Below, in pieces: positions 44,690-53,026 of a DNA stretch of 64,000 nt; position 1 is the first letter of the stretch, and each line of letters begins with the position of its first letter. Position numbers and translations under genes: made by a program. The stretch covers positions 33,195 to 97,194 of the forward strand of contig NZ_JAEHOK010000010.1 of the NCBI RefSeq assembly GCF_016236915.1. Reading direction: 5' to 3'. The notes beneath the pieces are model-generated. The model searched no databases and was not told where the DNA came from. It worked only from the letters and a program-made list of their open reading frames with translations. Source of the stretch: Salegentibacter maritimus (GTDB lineage: Bacteria > Bacteroidota > Bacteroidia > Flavobacteriales > Flavobacteriaceae).

Positions 44690-46066
44690 ATGAAAGAAAC
44701 TTCAGTAAAAGATATCTCCAAAATTTTTAAGGTCCAAAGAGCTTTTTTCGGTTCTCAGGAAACAAAAAGTATAAATTTTAGACTTGAACAATTAAAGAAA
44801 CTTAAAAAAGCTATTCTACAATATGAAGATAAAGTAAATGAGGCATTATGGAAGGATTTGCATAAATCTAAAGAAGAAGCTTTCCTAACAGAGGTAAGCC
44901 TTCTAATAGAAGAGCTTAATTATCATATTAAAAATTTAAAGAAATGGGCGAAACCAAAAAAGGTTAGTACTCCCTTGCAAATAAAACCTTCAAGTTCAAG
45001 AATTCTCTATGAACCTTTAGGGGTTGCTTTAATAATGGCACCCTGGAACTATCCATTTCAATTAAGCCTTAATCCTTTAATTGGTGCAATTTCTGCCGGT
45101 TGTTGTGCGGTTTTAAAACCTTCGCCAGATACACCAAATGTTGCGCTGGTAATTGAAGAATTGATAGCAGAGCATTTTTCGCCAGCATATATTACGGTAG
45201 TTCAGGGTGGAAAGGAGGCAAACCAGGAGTTATTTAAATTTCCTTTTGATATAATGTTTTTTACCGGGAGCCCGGGCGTTGGTAAAATAGTGATGAAAGC
45301 CGCAGCTGAACATTTAAGTAGAGTGGTATTGGAATTAGGAGGGAAAAGTCCCTGTGTGGTAGATAAGGATGCAAATATAAAGGCTGCAGGAAAACGCATT
45401 GCCTGGGGTAAAATAATGAATGCCGGACAAACCTGTATTGCGCCAGATTATTTATTGGTTCATAAAGAGGTGAAAAAACAGCTTCTAGCCGAAATCTCTG
45501 CAGCCTTTAAGGATATGTTGGGAGAGGATTCTCAGAAAAGCGATTACTACGGTCGAATTGTAAATACTGCGGCTCTAAACAGGTTGAAAAAGTATTTAAA
45601 TGGGGATGTTTATTCAGGAGGGAGTATAGATGCAGCAGAAAAGTACATCTCGCCTACAATTTTAGATAATGTAACGCCTGAAGATGAAATTATGCAAGAA
45701 GAGATTTTTGGGCCTATATTACCGGTAATGGAGTTTAACCAATTGGCGGAAGCTTTGTCCTATATTAATAGTAATAAAAAGCCGCTAGCACTTTATTATT
45801 TTGGAAATAAAAAAACTGCAAAAACAGTTTTGCAGGAAACTAGCTCTGGTGGTGCCTGTGTTAACGATACGCTTATACACGTGGCGAACCATAAATTACC
45901 GTTTGGCGGGGTAGGGCATAGTGGTATGGGTAAATATCATGGTAAAGAAAGCTTTCTTGCATTTACGCACGAAAGAGGGGTGGTAAATTCTACAACAAAA
46001 GTAGATATACCTTTAAAATATCCACCTTATAAGTTTTTTGGTCTAATTAAGAAAATAATAGGATAA
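44690..46066 (+). CDS. Aldehyde dehydrogenase, ALDH3-like
   Basis: The 458-residue enzyme oxidises aldehydes with NAD(P). The catalytic cysteine is in AGQTCIAPDYLLV, the general-base region is VLELGGKSP and the cofactor loop is FTGSPGVGK. Its short length and C-terminal hydrophobic tail (KYPPYKFFGLIKKIIG) match ALDH3, which acts on fatty or aromatic aldehydes. The ATG at 44690 gives the family start (KDISKIFKVQRAFF); an earlier in-frame Met overlaps the SDR gene. With the adjacent SDR it may form an alcohol-to-acid pathway, perhaps for apocarotenoids or fatty aldehydes; this is a guess. Confidence 0.9.
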   Translation: MKETSVKDISKIFKVQRAFFGSQETKSINFRLEQLKKLKKAILQYEDKVNEALWKDLHKSKEEAFLTEVSLLIEELNYHIKNLKKWAKPKKVSTPLQIKPSSSRILYEPLGVALIMAPWNYPFQLSLNPLIGAISAGCCAVLKPSPDTPNVALVIEELIAEHFSPAYITVVQGGKEANQELFKFPFDIMFFTGSPGVGKIVMKAAAEHLSRVVLELGGKSPCVVDKDANIKAAGKRIAWGKIMNAGQTCIAPDYLLVHKEVKKQLLAEISAAFKDMLGEDSQKSDYYGRIVNTAALNRLKKYLNGDVYSGGSIDAAEKYISPTILDNVTPEDEIMQEEIFGPILPVMEFNQLAEALSYINSNKKPLALYYFGNKKTAKTVLQETSSGGACVNDTLIHVANHKLPFGGVGHSGMGKYHGKESFLAFTHERGVVNSTTKVDIPLKYPPYKFFGLIKKIIG

Positions 46067-46078
46067 AAGATTTGTAAG

Positions 46079-46162
46079 TGCCCGGAGCGGGAGTTGAACC
46101 CGCACGCCCTAATGGACACATGGCCCTCAACCATGCCTGTCTACCAGTTCCAGCACCCGGGC
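46079..46162 (-). tRNA. tRNA-Leu (anticodon GAG)
   Basis: On the minus strand, the acceptor stem GCCCGGG pairs with TCCGGGC and is followed by discriminator A. The anticodon loop is TTGAGGG (anticodon GAG), a long variable arm is present and the T-loop is GGTTCAACTCC. The CCA end is not encoded. Confidence 0.95.
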
Positions 46163-46247
46163 TTAAAACAAGTCTGGAAATAATGAAGTTTCCAAGGGCT
46201 GTAGTAAAATTGAATTCTACGAGTTAAGAATTCAGAACTTAAAAAAG

Positions 46248-46320
46248 TGATCTGGCTGGGGCTCGAACCCAGGACCCTCTCCTTAAAAGGGAGATGCTCT
46301 ACCAACTGAGCTACCAGATC
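46248..46320 (-). tRNA. tRNA-Lys (anticodon TTT), copy 1
   Basis: On the minus strand, acceptor GATCTGG pairs with CCAGATC, discriminator A, D-loop AGCTCAGTTGGTAGAGC, anticodon loop CTTTTAA (TTT) and T-loop GGTTCGAGCCC. No encoded CCA. Confidence 0.96.
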
Positions 46321-46353
46321 TGGTTTGTTATATTTTAATCAGAACTTAAAAAG

Positions 46354-46426
46354 TGATCTGGCTGGGGCTCGAACCCAGGACCCTCTCCTTAAAAGGGAGA
46401 TGCTCTACCAACTGAGCTACCAGATC
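46354..46426 (-). tRNA. tRNA-Lys (anticodon TTT), copy 2
   Basis: It is identical to copy 1 over all 73 bases and lies 33 bases away, with partly repeated flanks (CAGAACTTAAAAA on both), which shows a recent tandem duplication. Confidence 0.96.
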
Positions 46427-46515
46427 AATAAAAGGCAATCATCTTTTTGCGATTGCGGGTGCAAATATACACGCATTAATTTATTTTTCAAGCCTAAATT
46501 GAGATAAATTTATAT

Positions 46516-46523
46516 TAGTTTTG
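46516..46523 (+). promoter_or_regulatory. Promoter -7 element (TAGTTTTG) of aroK
   Basis: TAGTTTTG fits TAnnTTTG, 28 bases before the ATG. Confidence 0.5.
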
Positions 46524-46551
46524 GATTCTCCTAATAATAAGTACTTTAACG

Positions 46552-47070
46552 ATGAAAATTTTTTTAACGGGCTATATGGGCTCCGGTAAATCGGTTGTAG
46601 GTAAAATGCTTGCTAAAAAGCTGAATTATAAATATGTAGATCTTGATGATCAAATTGAAGTGATGCAAGGGAAGAGCATCAACGCTATTTTTGAAGAAAA
46701 AGGCGAGTTGTATTTTAGAAAGCTAGAATCACAGGCATTAGATGATATTTTAGAAAATAATTCGAATATGATCATTTCTTTGGGGGGTGGAACGCCTTGT
46801 TATGGAAATAATCTTGAAAGAATTTCTGCTCAAAAAGATAGCTTAAGTATTTATTTAAAAGCTTCTGTTGAAACTTTATTAAACCGACTTTTTCCTGAAA
46901 AAATTCATCGCCCGGTTATTAGCCACCTCGAAACCCGGGAAGCTTTGGAAGAATTTATAAGAAAACATCTTTTTGAGCGTGCCTACTACTACAATCAATC
47001 AGATTTGAATGTTATGGTAGATGACAAAAAACCTGAAACGATTGTAGCTCAAATTATAGAGAAACTATAA
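46552..47070 (+). CDS. aroK: Shikimate kinase
   Basis: The 172-residue kinase phosphorylates shikimate in aromatic amino acid synthesis. Walker A is GYMGSGKSVVG at residues 6-16, DLDDQIE holds the Mg/substrate aspartates, and FRKLESQALD and LGGGTPC form the shikimate site; the lid arginine region is RPVI. It stands alone among amino-acid genes here. Its 3' end overlaps the tail of the convergent phosphoribosyltransferase gene by 6 bases. Confidence 0.94.
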   Translation: MKIFLTGYMGSGKSVVGKMLAKKLNYKYVDLDDQIEVMQGKSINAIFEEKGELYFRKLESQALDDILENNSNMIISLGGGTPCYGNNLERISAQKDSLSIYLKASVETLLNRLFPEKIHRPVISHLETREALEEFIRKHLFERAYYYNQSDLNVMVDDKKPETIVAQIIEKL

Positions 47071-47565
47071 AAGTTCAGCTTTATAGGTATTGGGTTCAAA
47101 TGAAACTTCTACCATTTCGTTTAAAGAAGTGGAAAGGGAAATTCCTTTAAAATCGGCTTTTACGGGATATTTTTTATGATTCCTATCAACCAAAACAGCA
47201 GTTTTAAATTGCTTGAGTGGAACATCTAAAAAGTGTCTTACCCCGTAAATTAAGGTGGTTCCAGAATTTAAAACATCGTCTACCAGGATAACCGATTTGT
47301 CCTGGTATGTCTTAGGTGAAAGCGATGTATCGATTTTTTCTAGCGGATTTTTTTTGTCTATTTGTACTTTACAAAGTTTTATCTCAAGTGGGGAAATAGC
47401 TTCCAGGGCTTCTTTTAATAGTGTAGCCAATTGATAGCCTTTTTTGGCGATGCCTGCCAGGATTATTTCCTGTTCATTAATATTACTTTCATAAATCTGG
47501 TAAGCTATTCTTTTTATTTTATGCTGAATTTGGTCGTGATTTAATATAAGTACACTTTCTTTCAT
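47065..47565 (-). CDS. Phosphoribosyltransferase-family protein (PyrR-like)
   Basis: The 166-residue type I PRTase has the PRPP-binding loop SVILVDDVLNSGTTL. The rest (LILNHDQIQHKIKRIAYQIYE at the N-terminus, VLVDRNHKKYPVKADFKG near the end) resembles PyrR, which is both a uracil phosphoribosyltransferase and an RNA-binding attenuator in other phyla. No pyr gene is next to it and no PyrR RNA target was seen, so an enzymatic salvage role is as likely. Start at 47565 skips three extra residues of the longer frame. It is convergent with aroK. Confidence 0.82.
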   Translation of the reverse strand: MKESVLILNHDQIQHKIKRIAYQIYESNINEQEIILAGIAKKGYQLATLLKEALEAISPLEIKLCKVQIDKKNPLEKIDTSLSPKTYQDKSVILVDDVLNSGTTLIYGVRHFLDVPLKQFKTAVLVDRNHKKYPVKADFKGISLSTSLNEMVEVSFEPNTYKAELL

Positions 47566-47640
47566 TTGGTACAATTTTATCCCTTTTAGGGAATTCGTTA
47601 GAGTTTTTAAAATATTGTCAGACTTAATCCGGTCTGGATT

Positions 47641-48237
47641 TTATTTTAGCTTTTTTCTGAATTTGAAAAATAATTCGTTTCCCTGTCTTGGCGTAATAGA
47701 ATTATAGCAGTCTTCCAGAACTTCAATTTCAAAATACTGACTAAAATACGTTAAATATTCTTCTTTATTTCCGCCAAAAGGTGGACCATTTTCTGTAAGC
47801 GGAAAACTAAAAAGTAAGCCTACCAGTAGCCCCTGGTCTTTTAAAAGTACTGACATTTTTTTTGCGTACTCCGGTCTCGCTTCTACAGGAAGCGCACAAA
47901 AAAAGGTTTGTTCCAGAATAAGATCGAATTGCCCTTTTATATCAAAAAAATTAGTGTGCAGTAATTGATCTTCAGGAAAGCCGTGAACCCGTGATTTAAA
48001 ATTTTGAAGTGGCTTTTCGCTAATGTCGACAACGAAAACATTGCTAAAACCCTTCCTGAATAAATATTCGGCTTCATAGGCGTTACCTGCACCTGGAATT
48101 AAAATTTTTAAGTCCCTGTTTGTAAACTGGTCTATATAGGTTTTAAGAGGCCTGGAGATCTCGCCAAGATCCCAGCCCGTTTTATGCTGCTTATAACGCT
48201 GAGACCAGAATTCACTGGAAAAACTATTATTTGACAT
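47641..48237 (-). CDS. SAM-dependent methyltransferase, thiopurine methyltransferase (TPMT) type
   Basis: The 198-residue Rossmann methyltransferase has W-x-x-RY at the N-terminus (FWSQRYKQHKTGWDLGEISRP), the SAM site LIPGAGNAYEAEYLF and EQTFFCALP, which together mark the TPMT/thiol methyltransferase family. These methylate sulfur, selenium or tellurium compounds or halides. The ATG at 48237 lies 11 bases inside the end of the S4-domain gene (shared ATGATGTCAAATAA), so the two are translationally coupled. Confidence 0.85.
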   Translation of the reverse strand: MSNNSFSSEFWSQRYKQHKTGWDLGEISRPLKTYIDQFTNRDLKILIPGAGNAYEAEYLFRKGFSNVFVVDISEKPLQNFKSRVHGFPEDQLLHTNFFDIKGQFDLILEQTFFCALPVEARPEYAKKMSVLLKDQGLLVGLLFSFPLTENGPPFGGNKEEYLTYFSQYFEIEVLEDCYNSITPRQGNELFFKFRKKLK

Positions 48238-48619
48238 CATCTGGATTGGGATCTGTGTTTTCAAACCAATCGTCTATATCGCGCCGATCTTTTTTAGTGG
48301 GCCTACCTGTACCTTTTTTACGGTAATAATCTTTAGAATACTTTAAAAGTTCCAGTTTTTCAAAAGCTTCTTTTGGTGTAACATCAATAAGGTAAAGATT
48401 TACCAATTTAGCTCCAACCCTACTAGGAGGGAGGTCTAATACTTCAATTTGATAATCTATTTGGTTCTTTCGTACGCTAAGTTTATCGTTAGGAAACACT
48501 TCTTTAGAAGGCTTTACACTGGTACCATCCATTTTTACTTTTCCCTGCTTACATGCATTGGTAGCAATGCTTCGGGTTTTAAAATATCTTACGCACCATA
48601 AAAACTTGTCAACTCTCAT
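48227..48619 (-). CDS. S4-domain RNA-binding protein (Hsp15/HslR type)
   Basis: The 130-residue protein begins with an S4 domain (MRVDKFLWCVRYFKTRSIATNACKQGKVKMDG split across 1-32), the alpha-L motif that binds structured RNA, followed by a basic C-terminal extension (KGTGRPTKKDRRDIDDWF). Hsp15 rescues stalled 50S subunits carrying nascent chains. Length and tail fit. It is followed in the same direction by the overlapping methyltransferase gene and divergent from the FKBP lipoprotein gene. Confidence 0.88.
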   Translation of the reverse strand: MRVDKFLWCVRYFKTRSIATNACKQGKVKMDGTSVKPSKEVFPNDKLSVRKNQIDYQIEVLDLPPSRVGAKLVNLYLIDVTPKEAFEKLELLKYSKDYYRKKGTGRPTKKDRRDIDDWFENTDPNPDDVK

Positions 48620-48654
48620 AAAATCTCTACTTTAAAACTGCGTTAATCTGTAAA

Positions 48655-48662
48655 CAAAAATA
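48655..48662 (-). promoter_or_regulatory. Promoter -7 element of the S4-domain gene
   Basis: On the minus strand it reads TATTTTTG, 36 bases before the start codon. Confidence 0.5.
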
Positions 48663-48699
48663 CAAGAATATTGTATCTTGCGCGCCAAAAATATAGACA

Positions 48700-49605
48700 A
48701 TGCAATTAAACAAATTTTTTATTCTAAGCTTTATTTCCGCTTTAACATTGATTTCATGTAAGGACGATGATAACGGAAATTCTTCTGAATTTGAAGAAAG
48801 AGACCCTGAAGAGCAGGCCATAGCTGATGAAGATTCTATTCATAACTTCCTGGAAACGCATTTTTACAACTACGAAGAGTTTGAAAATCCTTCAGATGAT
48901 TTTGATTATATGGTTCGTTTTGATACTATAGCTGGTGATAATGCCAATAAAACGCCACTTTCTGAAGAAGAAAATTTAATCACAAAAACAGTGGTAAGCA
49001 ATGATGTAGAATATACCATGTACGTGCTTAAAGTAAGAGAAGGGGAAGGACAGCAGGCAAGGTTTACCGATTCCACATTGGTTACTTATCGTGGGGAATT
49101 ATTAAACCTTAATTCGTTTGATAATGCCAGTACTCCGGTATGGTTTGATCTGCCTTCGCTCATAAAAGGTTTCTCTCAAGGAATTGTTGAATTTAAAGGT
49201 GCAACAGGATATACCACAAATTCTGATAATACCGTAGAGTTTAATGATGATTATGGTATAGGAGCGCTTATTTTTCCTTCAGGATTAGGGTATTTTTCAA
49301 GTTCACAAGCCAGTATACCGCCTTATAGCCCTTTAATTTTTAATGTGCAATTACTAGGTGTAAACGAGGCCGATCATGATAAGGATGGTATACCAAGCTT
49401 GATGGAAGATCTTAATGAGAATAATAATGTTTTAGACGATGATAGTGATGGGGATAAAACTCCAAATTTTGCCGACCCTGATGATGATGGTGACGGAACA
49501 CCAACCAAAGATGAAATAATTATTAATGAAGATGGGAGTATAGAGTTTCCAGATACTAATGGAAATGGTACTCCAGATTATTTAGATCCTGATACCTTTC
49601 AATAG
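48700..49605 (+). CDS. FKBP-like surface lipoprotein with acidic calcium-type tail
   Basis: The 301-residue lipoprotein has its lipobox at LISC followed by K-D-D-D, an acidic surface-export signal. Residues about 100-230 are an FKBP-type isomerase domain ([40 protein letters not shown]). The last 70 residues contain several D-x-D-x-D-G and D-x-N-x-N-G repeats ([36 protein letters not shown]), like thrombospondin type 3 calcium-binding repeats. Family relatives include the gliding lipoprotein GldI, but the tail is different. It probably folds exported proteins at the cell surface. It is divergent from the S4 gene. Confidence 0.83.
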   Translation: MQLNKFFILSFISALTLISCKDDDNGNSSEFEERDPEEQAIADEDSIHNFLETHFYNYEEFENPSDDFDYMVRFDTIAGDNANKTPLSEEENLITKTVVSNDVEYTMYVLKVREGEGQQARFTDSTLVTYRGELLNLNSFDNASTPVWFDLPSLIKGFSQGIVEFKGATGYTTNSDNTVEFNDDYGIGALIFPSGLGYFSSSQASIPPYSPLIFNVQLLGVNEADHDKDGIPSLMEDLNENNNVLDDDSDGDKTPNFADPDDDGDGTPTKDEIIINEDGSIEFPDTNGNGTPDYLDPDTFQ

Positions 49606-49627
49606 GTCAGGTCAATTATTATAAGGG

Positions 49628-49763
49628 AAAAGGCTGTGCGAAAAGTCTAAGCTCGTCAAGCTGAACTTGTTTCAGCTTCTAAATTGTTTGCTTTATTAAC
49701 ATTTTAGATTTTGAAGTAAATTCAGGATGACGATTCAAAAAACTTTTCGAACAGCCTTTTTTT
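49628..49763. repeat. Family 1 dispersed repeat, copy R4, nested in a terminator-type stem
   Basis: The outer arms AAAGGCTGTGCGAAAAGT (49628-49645) and ACTTTTCGAACAGCCTTT (49742-49759) pair at 17 of 18 positions and are followed by a T-run. Between them lies the family core CGTCAAGCTGAACTTGTTTC ... TTCAGGATGACG. Confidence 0.88.
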
Positions 49764-49826
49764 GTACCGCCAAAGATCATAACACCTACAAGGTGGTTTA
49801 CTTTCTGCAGTTCTGGCTAAGACGGT

Positions 49827-50423
49827 TTAAAAGGCATAAGATAAACTCAAAATCCATTGAGAAGGCCTTGAATCAATTCGGAAGTTTTCAGAAGCTTCTT
49901 CGCTAAAAGCTGTGTTTTCGGTAAATGCACCTTCATACCTTACATCAAACCCAAGACGTCCCAGATTAATGCCCGCACCCAACTGGTAGCCTACGGTAAT
50001 GTCTTTTTCAACATCGCCAATTTTAAGCGTAGTGTCTTCCAATTCATTGTCTATAATATATTGAAAAGAAGGTCCGGCTTTAACATTAAGAGGCCCAAAA
50101 ACATTTACACCCAGCAAAATAGGAGCATCTATTTTATCTATTTTATAATTAAAAGTTTCGTATTCGGTATTTAAGCGGGTATACATTAATTCGGGTTGCA
50201 GAAAGATACCCACAATTTCAAAGCGGCTAAAAAGTCCAATATGGTAGCCTGATTTTTCTTTTCCTTTTATTATTTGATTAAAATCATCGGCACCTTCACC
50301 AATACTCTCATAATCTCCTGTAGCTCCATAATTGAAACCACCTTTAATTCCAAAATCTGCTTCCTGTGCCATAAGCCCTGCAGAGGAGCACAAAAAAACA
50401 GCGATAAACATTAATTTCTTCAT
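49827..50423 (-). CDS. Outer-membrane beta-barrel protein (porin-like)
   Basis: The 198-residue protein has a signal peptide ending AGLMAQ (about 1-20) and begins ADFGIKGGFNYGAT, as in eight-stranded outer-membrane barrels of the PorT/OmpA-like beta-barrel group common in flavobacteria. Alternating hydrophobic strands continue to a C-terminal aromatic (LSLSYAF), the outer-membrane sorting signal. The ATG at 50423 was preferred because upstream residues would precede the signal peptide. The specific role is unknown. Monocistronic, flanked by family 1 repeats on both sides. Confidence 0.85.
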   Translation of the reverse strand: MKKLMFIAVFLCSSAGLMAQEADFGIKGGFNYGATGDYESIGEGADDFNQIIKGKEKSGYHIGLFSRFEIVGIFLQPELMYTRLNTEYETFNYKIDKIDAPILLGVNVFGPLNVKAGPSFQYIIDNELEDTTLKIGDVEKDITVGYQLGAGINLGRLGFDVRYEGAFTENTAFSEEASENFRIDSRPSQWILSLSYAF

Positions 50424-50490
50424 AGTAGATTGTTTTATTATTAGATGTAGATAACGCATTAATAATGCCTATTATTCTATATAAAATAAA

Positions 50491-50624
50491 AAAGAGGCTA
50501 TTTAAAAAGTCCTGTATCGTCAAGCTGAAGTTGTTTCAGCTTCTAACATGTTTTAAAAATAAACATATTATATCCTGAAACTACTTCAGGATGACGATTT
50601 TAATAACTTTAAAAATAGCCTCTT
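50491..50624. repeat. Family 1 dispersed repeat, copy R5, nested in an outer inverted repeat
   Basis: The outer arms AAGAGGCTATTTAAAAAGT (50492-50510) and ACTTTAAAAATAGCCTCTT (50606-50624) pair at 17 of 19 positions. The core begins CGTCAAGCTGAAGTTGTTTC and ends CTACTTCAGGATGACG. Copies R4 and R5 flank the same barrel-protein gene. Confidence 0.88.
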
Positions 50625-50643
50625 AAAATACTTAAAAAGAATT

Positions 50644-50736
50644 TTTACTCGATAATCGAGATTTAATAATCTATGGCTTGCCAAAAAATCCAAGAAAAAA
50701 TAAATATTTGTTGGCTTGCCAATAGTTTATTTACTT
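50644..50736. repeat. Family 2 dispersed repeat, copy D (degenerate)
   Basis: TTTACTCGATAATCGAGATT, then CTATGGCTTGCC, a second TTGGCTTGCC and terminal TTTACTT. The TTA of TTTACTT is the stop codon of the transketolase C-half gene. Confidence 0.78.
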
Positions 50737-51684
50737 TCTCTTTAATACTTTTTCGGTAGCCTTGATAATAGCCTCTGCATTAAGACCGTATTTAGCCATT
50801 AATTGATCTGGTGTGCCGCTTTCTCCAAAAGTATCTTGTGTTGCCACAAACTCTTGTGGTGCTGGATTATTTTCAGCTAATGTACGTGCAACACTTTCCC
50901 CAAGACCGCCAAGGAAGTTGTGTTCTTCGGCAGTAACCACACAACCGGTTTTTTTAACCGAATCGATTATAGCTTTTTCATCTAAAGGTTTAATGGTGTG
51001 AATGTTGATAACTTCAGCACTAATACCTTTTTCTGAAAGTTGTTGTGCAGCTTGTATTGCTTCCCAAACTAAATGGCCGGTAGCAATAATAGTTACATCT
51101 GTTCCTTCGTATAATTGAACTGCTTTTCCAATTTCAAACTTTTGGTCTTCCGCAGTGAAATTAGCTACTTTAGGTCTTCCAAAACGAAGATAAACCGGTC
51201 CATCATGTTCTGCTATGGCAATGGTAGCTGCTTTGGTTTGATTAAAATCGCAGGTATTTATTACCGTCATCCCCGGTAACATTTTCATAAGTCCTATGTC
51301 TTCCAGGATTTGGTGGGTAGCACCATCTTCTCCTAAAGTAACTCCAGAGTGAGAAGCACAAATCTTTACATTTTTCCCTGAATATGCAATAGATTGACGA
51401 ATTTGATCGTAAACTCTACCGGTAGCAAAATTGGCAAATGTCCCGGCAAAAGGAATTTTACCACCTACGGTTAACCCGGCAGCCATTCCCATCATATTGG
51501 CTTCAGCAATTCCTGTCTGGAAAAAACGATCTGGATTTTCGTCAATAAAATCCTGCATTTTAAGCGATCCTATAAGATCGGCACAAAGTGCCACTACGTT
51601 TGGATTGGTTCTACCAAGTTCGGTAAGGCCTTCTCCAAAACCAGAACGGGTATCTTTCTTTCCTGTATCTATATATGTTTTCAT
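50731..51684 (-). CDS. Transketolase, C-terminal half subunit
   Basis: The 317-residue subunit carries the pyrimidine-binding and C-terminal domains of transketolase: [38 protein letters not shown] with the conserved catalytic glutamate, [14 protein letters not shown] [12 protein letters not shown], and [14 protein letters not shown] near the end. With the N-half it transfers two-carbon units in the pentose phosphate pathway. Splitting is common in Bacteroidota, archaea and Firmicutes. The ATG at 51684 was chosen as the longer frame adds a non-conserved leader. The N-half gene lies upstream, with a 129-base gap that may be cotranscribed. Confidence 0.93.
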   Translation of the reverse strand: MKTYIDTGKKDTRSGFGEGLTELGRTNPNVVALCADLIGSLKMQDFIDENPDRFFQTGIAEANMMGMAAGLTVGGKIPFAGTFANFATGRVYDQIRQSIAYSGKNVKICASHSGVTLGEDGATHQILEDIGLMKMLPGMTVINTCDFNQTKAATIAIAEHDGPVYLRFGRPKVANFTAEDQKFEIGKAVQLYEGTDVTIIATGHLVWEAIQAAQQLSEKGISAEVINIHTIKPLDEKAIIDSVKKTGCVVTAEEHNFLGGLGESVARTLAENNPAPQEFVATQDTFGESGTPDQLMAKYGLNAEAIIKATEKVLKRK

Positions 51685-51813
51685 TCTTTTATTCTTTGTC
51701 GTTTCCGTAGCCTGTGCTGAATTCATTTCAGTATAGGTGGAAATCTATATTATTGTATGTCAATTCCCCTAATTTTTATATGCCTCCCTTTTTGAGGGAA
51801 GCTAAATGGGGCT

Positions 51814-52662
51814 TTAATAGTCTCCTAAAGTTTCAGGGTTTTGGGCAAGACCTGTTTCTAATTGCTCGTCGTTGGGAGCTTTTCCGTGCCATGCGTGTGT
51901 ATGCATCATAAAATCTACGCCGTTACCCATTACGGTTGTCATAAGAACACAAACAGGTTTTCCTTTTCCGGTGCGGGACTTGGCTTCATTTAAGCCATCA
52001 ATTACCTGTTCCATGTTGTTACCATCTTCAATCTCCATAACATCCCAGCCAAAAGCTTCAAATTTAGCTTTCATGTTGCCCATTGGTAAAACGGTTTCTG
52101 TACTTCCGTCAATTTGCTGCCCGTTAAGGTCTACGGTAGCGATGAGGTTGTCTACATTATTTCCGGCGGCATACATTATAGCTTCCCAATTCTGTCCTTC
52201 CTGCAATTCACCATCACCTAAAAGGGCAAACACTAAATGATTATCTTTATTAAGCTTTTTAGCTTGAGCTGCCCCAAGGGCTACAGATAGTCCCTGGCCC
52301 AGTGAGCCCGAAGCCATGCGAATTCCCGGTAAACCTTCGTGTGTGGTAGGGTGACCCTGCAACCTTGAATCTATTAGACGAAAAGTATTAAGTTCGTCTA
52401 CAGGAAAGTAACCACTGCGGGCTAAAACGCTATAGAATACCGGTGAAATATGGCCATTAGACAGGAAGAAAATATCCTCGTCTTTTCCATCCATATTAAA
52501 TTCGGGATTGTGTTCCATAACTCCGCCCTGGTACAAAGCGGTGAAAAATTCTGTACAACCAAGCGAACCTCCGGGGTGCCCCGAGTTCACCTTGTGAACC
52601 TGCCTTAAGATATCCCGGCGAACCTGGGTGGCAAAATCTTCTAATTCTTTGATTTTTGACAT
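51814..52662 (-). CDS. Transketolase, N-terminal half subunit
   Basis: The 282-residue subunit holds the thiamine-diphosphate pyrophosphate-binding domain: VNSGHPGGSLGCTEF, FFLSNGHISPVFYSVLARSGYFP, and the ThDP motif GDGELQEGQNWEAIMYAAGNNVDN split across about 150-173, with MASGSLGQGLSVALG. It pairs with the C-half subunit. A full TTG-N19-TATTTTTG promoter lies 41 bases upstream. The unit of N-half then C-half ends at repeat copy D. Confidence 0.94.
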   Translation of the reverse strand: MSKIKELEDFATQVRRDILRQVHKVNSGHPGGSLGCTEFFTALYQGGVMEHNPEFNMDGKDEDIFFLSNGHISPVFYSVLARSGYFPVDELNTFRLIDSRLQGHPTTHEGLPGIRMASGSLGQGLSVALGAAQAKKLNKDNHLVFALLGDGELQEGQNWEAIMYAAGNNVDNLIATVDLNGQQIDGSTETVLPMGNMKAKFEAFGWDVMEIEDGNNMEQVIDGLNEAKSRTGKGKPVCVLMTTVMGNGVDFMMHTHAWHGKAPNDEQLETGLAQNPETLGDY

Positions 52663-52695
52663 TAAAGTAAAATTGTGTTGTTAAAATAATAGCCA

Positions 52696-52703
52696 CAAAA
52701 ATA
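52696..52703 (-). promoter_or_regulatory. Promoter of the transketolase genes
   Basis: On the minus strand TATTTTTG is preceded by TTG (52725-52723) with exactly 19 bases between, a textbook flavobacterial promoter. Confidence 0.75.
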
Positions 52704-52799
52704 GGTTTTTATAAGGCTTTGTCAAAGTGCTTGCCAGGCAGTTATCAAGAAAACTTATGAAGTAACTAACATTTTCCTGTTTTAAACTTTTTTATTGGC

Positions 52800-52893
52800 A
52801 CCGCCAAAGGGTTTAATACTCCGAGGCTTGCCTCGAAATTAAAAATTTGTTTCCAACGAATGCCTCGTGGGCTTGCCCCTCGGTAGTTTACTT
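52800..52893. repeat. Family 2 dispersed repeat, copy E
   Basis: CCAAAGGGTTTAATACTCC, CCGAGGCTTGCCTCG (perfect hairpin), AAATTTGTTTCCAACG, CCTCGTGGGCTTGCCCC, ending TAGTTTACTT. It is nearly identical to copy C, 12.7 kb away. Confidence 0.88.
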
Positions 52894-52962
52894 GTTATGT
52901 AATCTATAATCTAGAATTAAATGCTTTTTTTAGGGAAATATAGATACCTTGAAAACAAAAAA

Positions 52963-52996
52963 ATACCTCGCGGGTTTGCCTAAAGGTAGTTTACTT
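52963..52996. repeat. Family 2 dispersed repeat, fragment F
   Basis: TACCTCGCGGGTTTGCC then TAAAGGTAGTTTACTT matches only the AAGTAAA-end half of the family. It overlaps the promoter of tgt. Confidence 0.72.
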
Positions 52997-52999
52997 GAG

Positions 53000-53007
53000 T
53001 ATCTTTG
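53000..53007 (+). promoter_or_regulatory. Promoter -7 element (TATCTTTG) of tgt
   Basis: TATCTTTG with a TTG (52976-52978) 21 bases upstream. That TTG is part of repeat fragment F, so the repeat may supply the -33 element. The longer coding frame from 52949 would start above the promoter. Confidence 0.65.
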
Positions 53008-53026
53008 CGCTCACTTAATAAGCACT

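Noticed and set aside
46325..46507. 60-codon open frame over the second tRNA-Lys
   Set aside because: It is the tRNA gene read in the wrong sense; the clover-leaf explains the sequence.
50731..52662. Two transketolase frames considered a frameshifted pseudogene
   Set aside because: The halves are separated by 129 bases, each has its own start and complete domains, and split transketolase is normal in this phylum.
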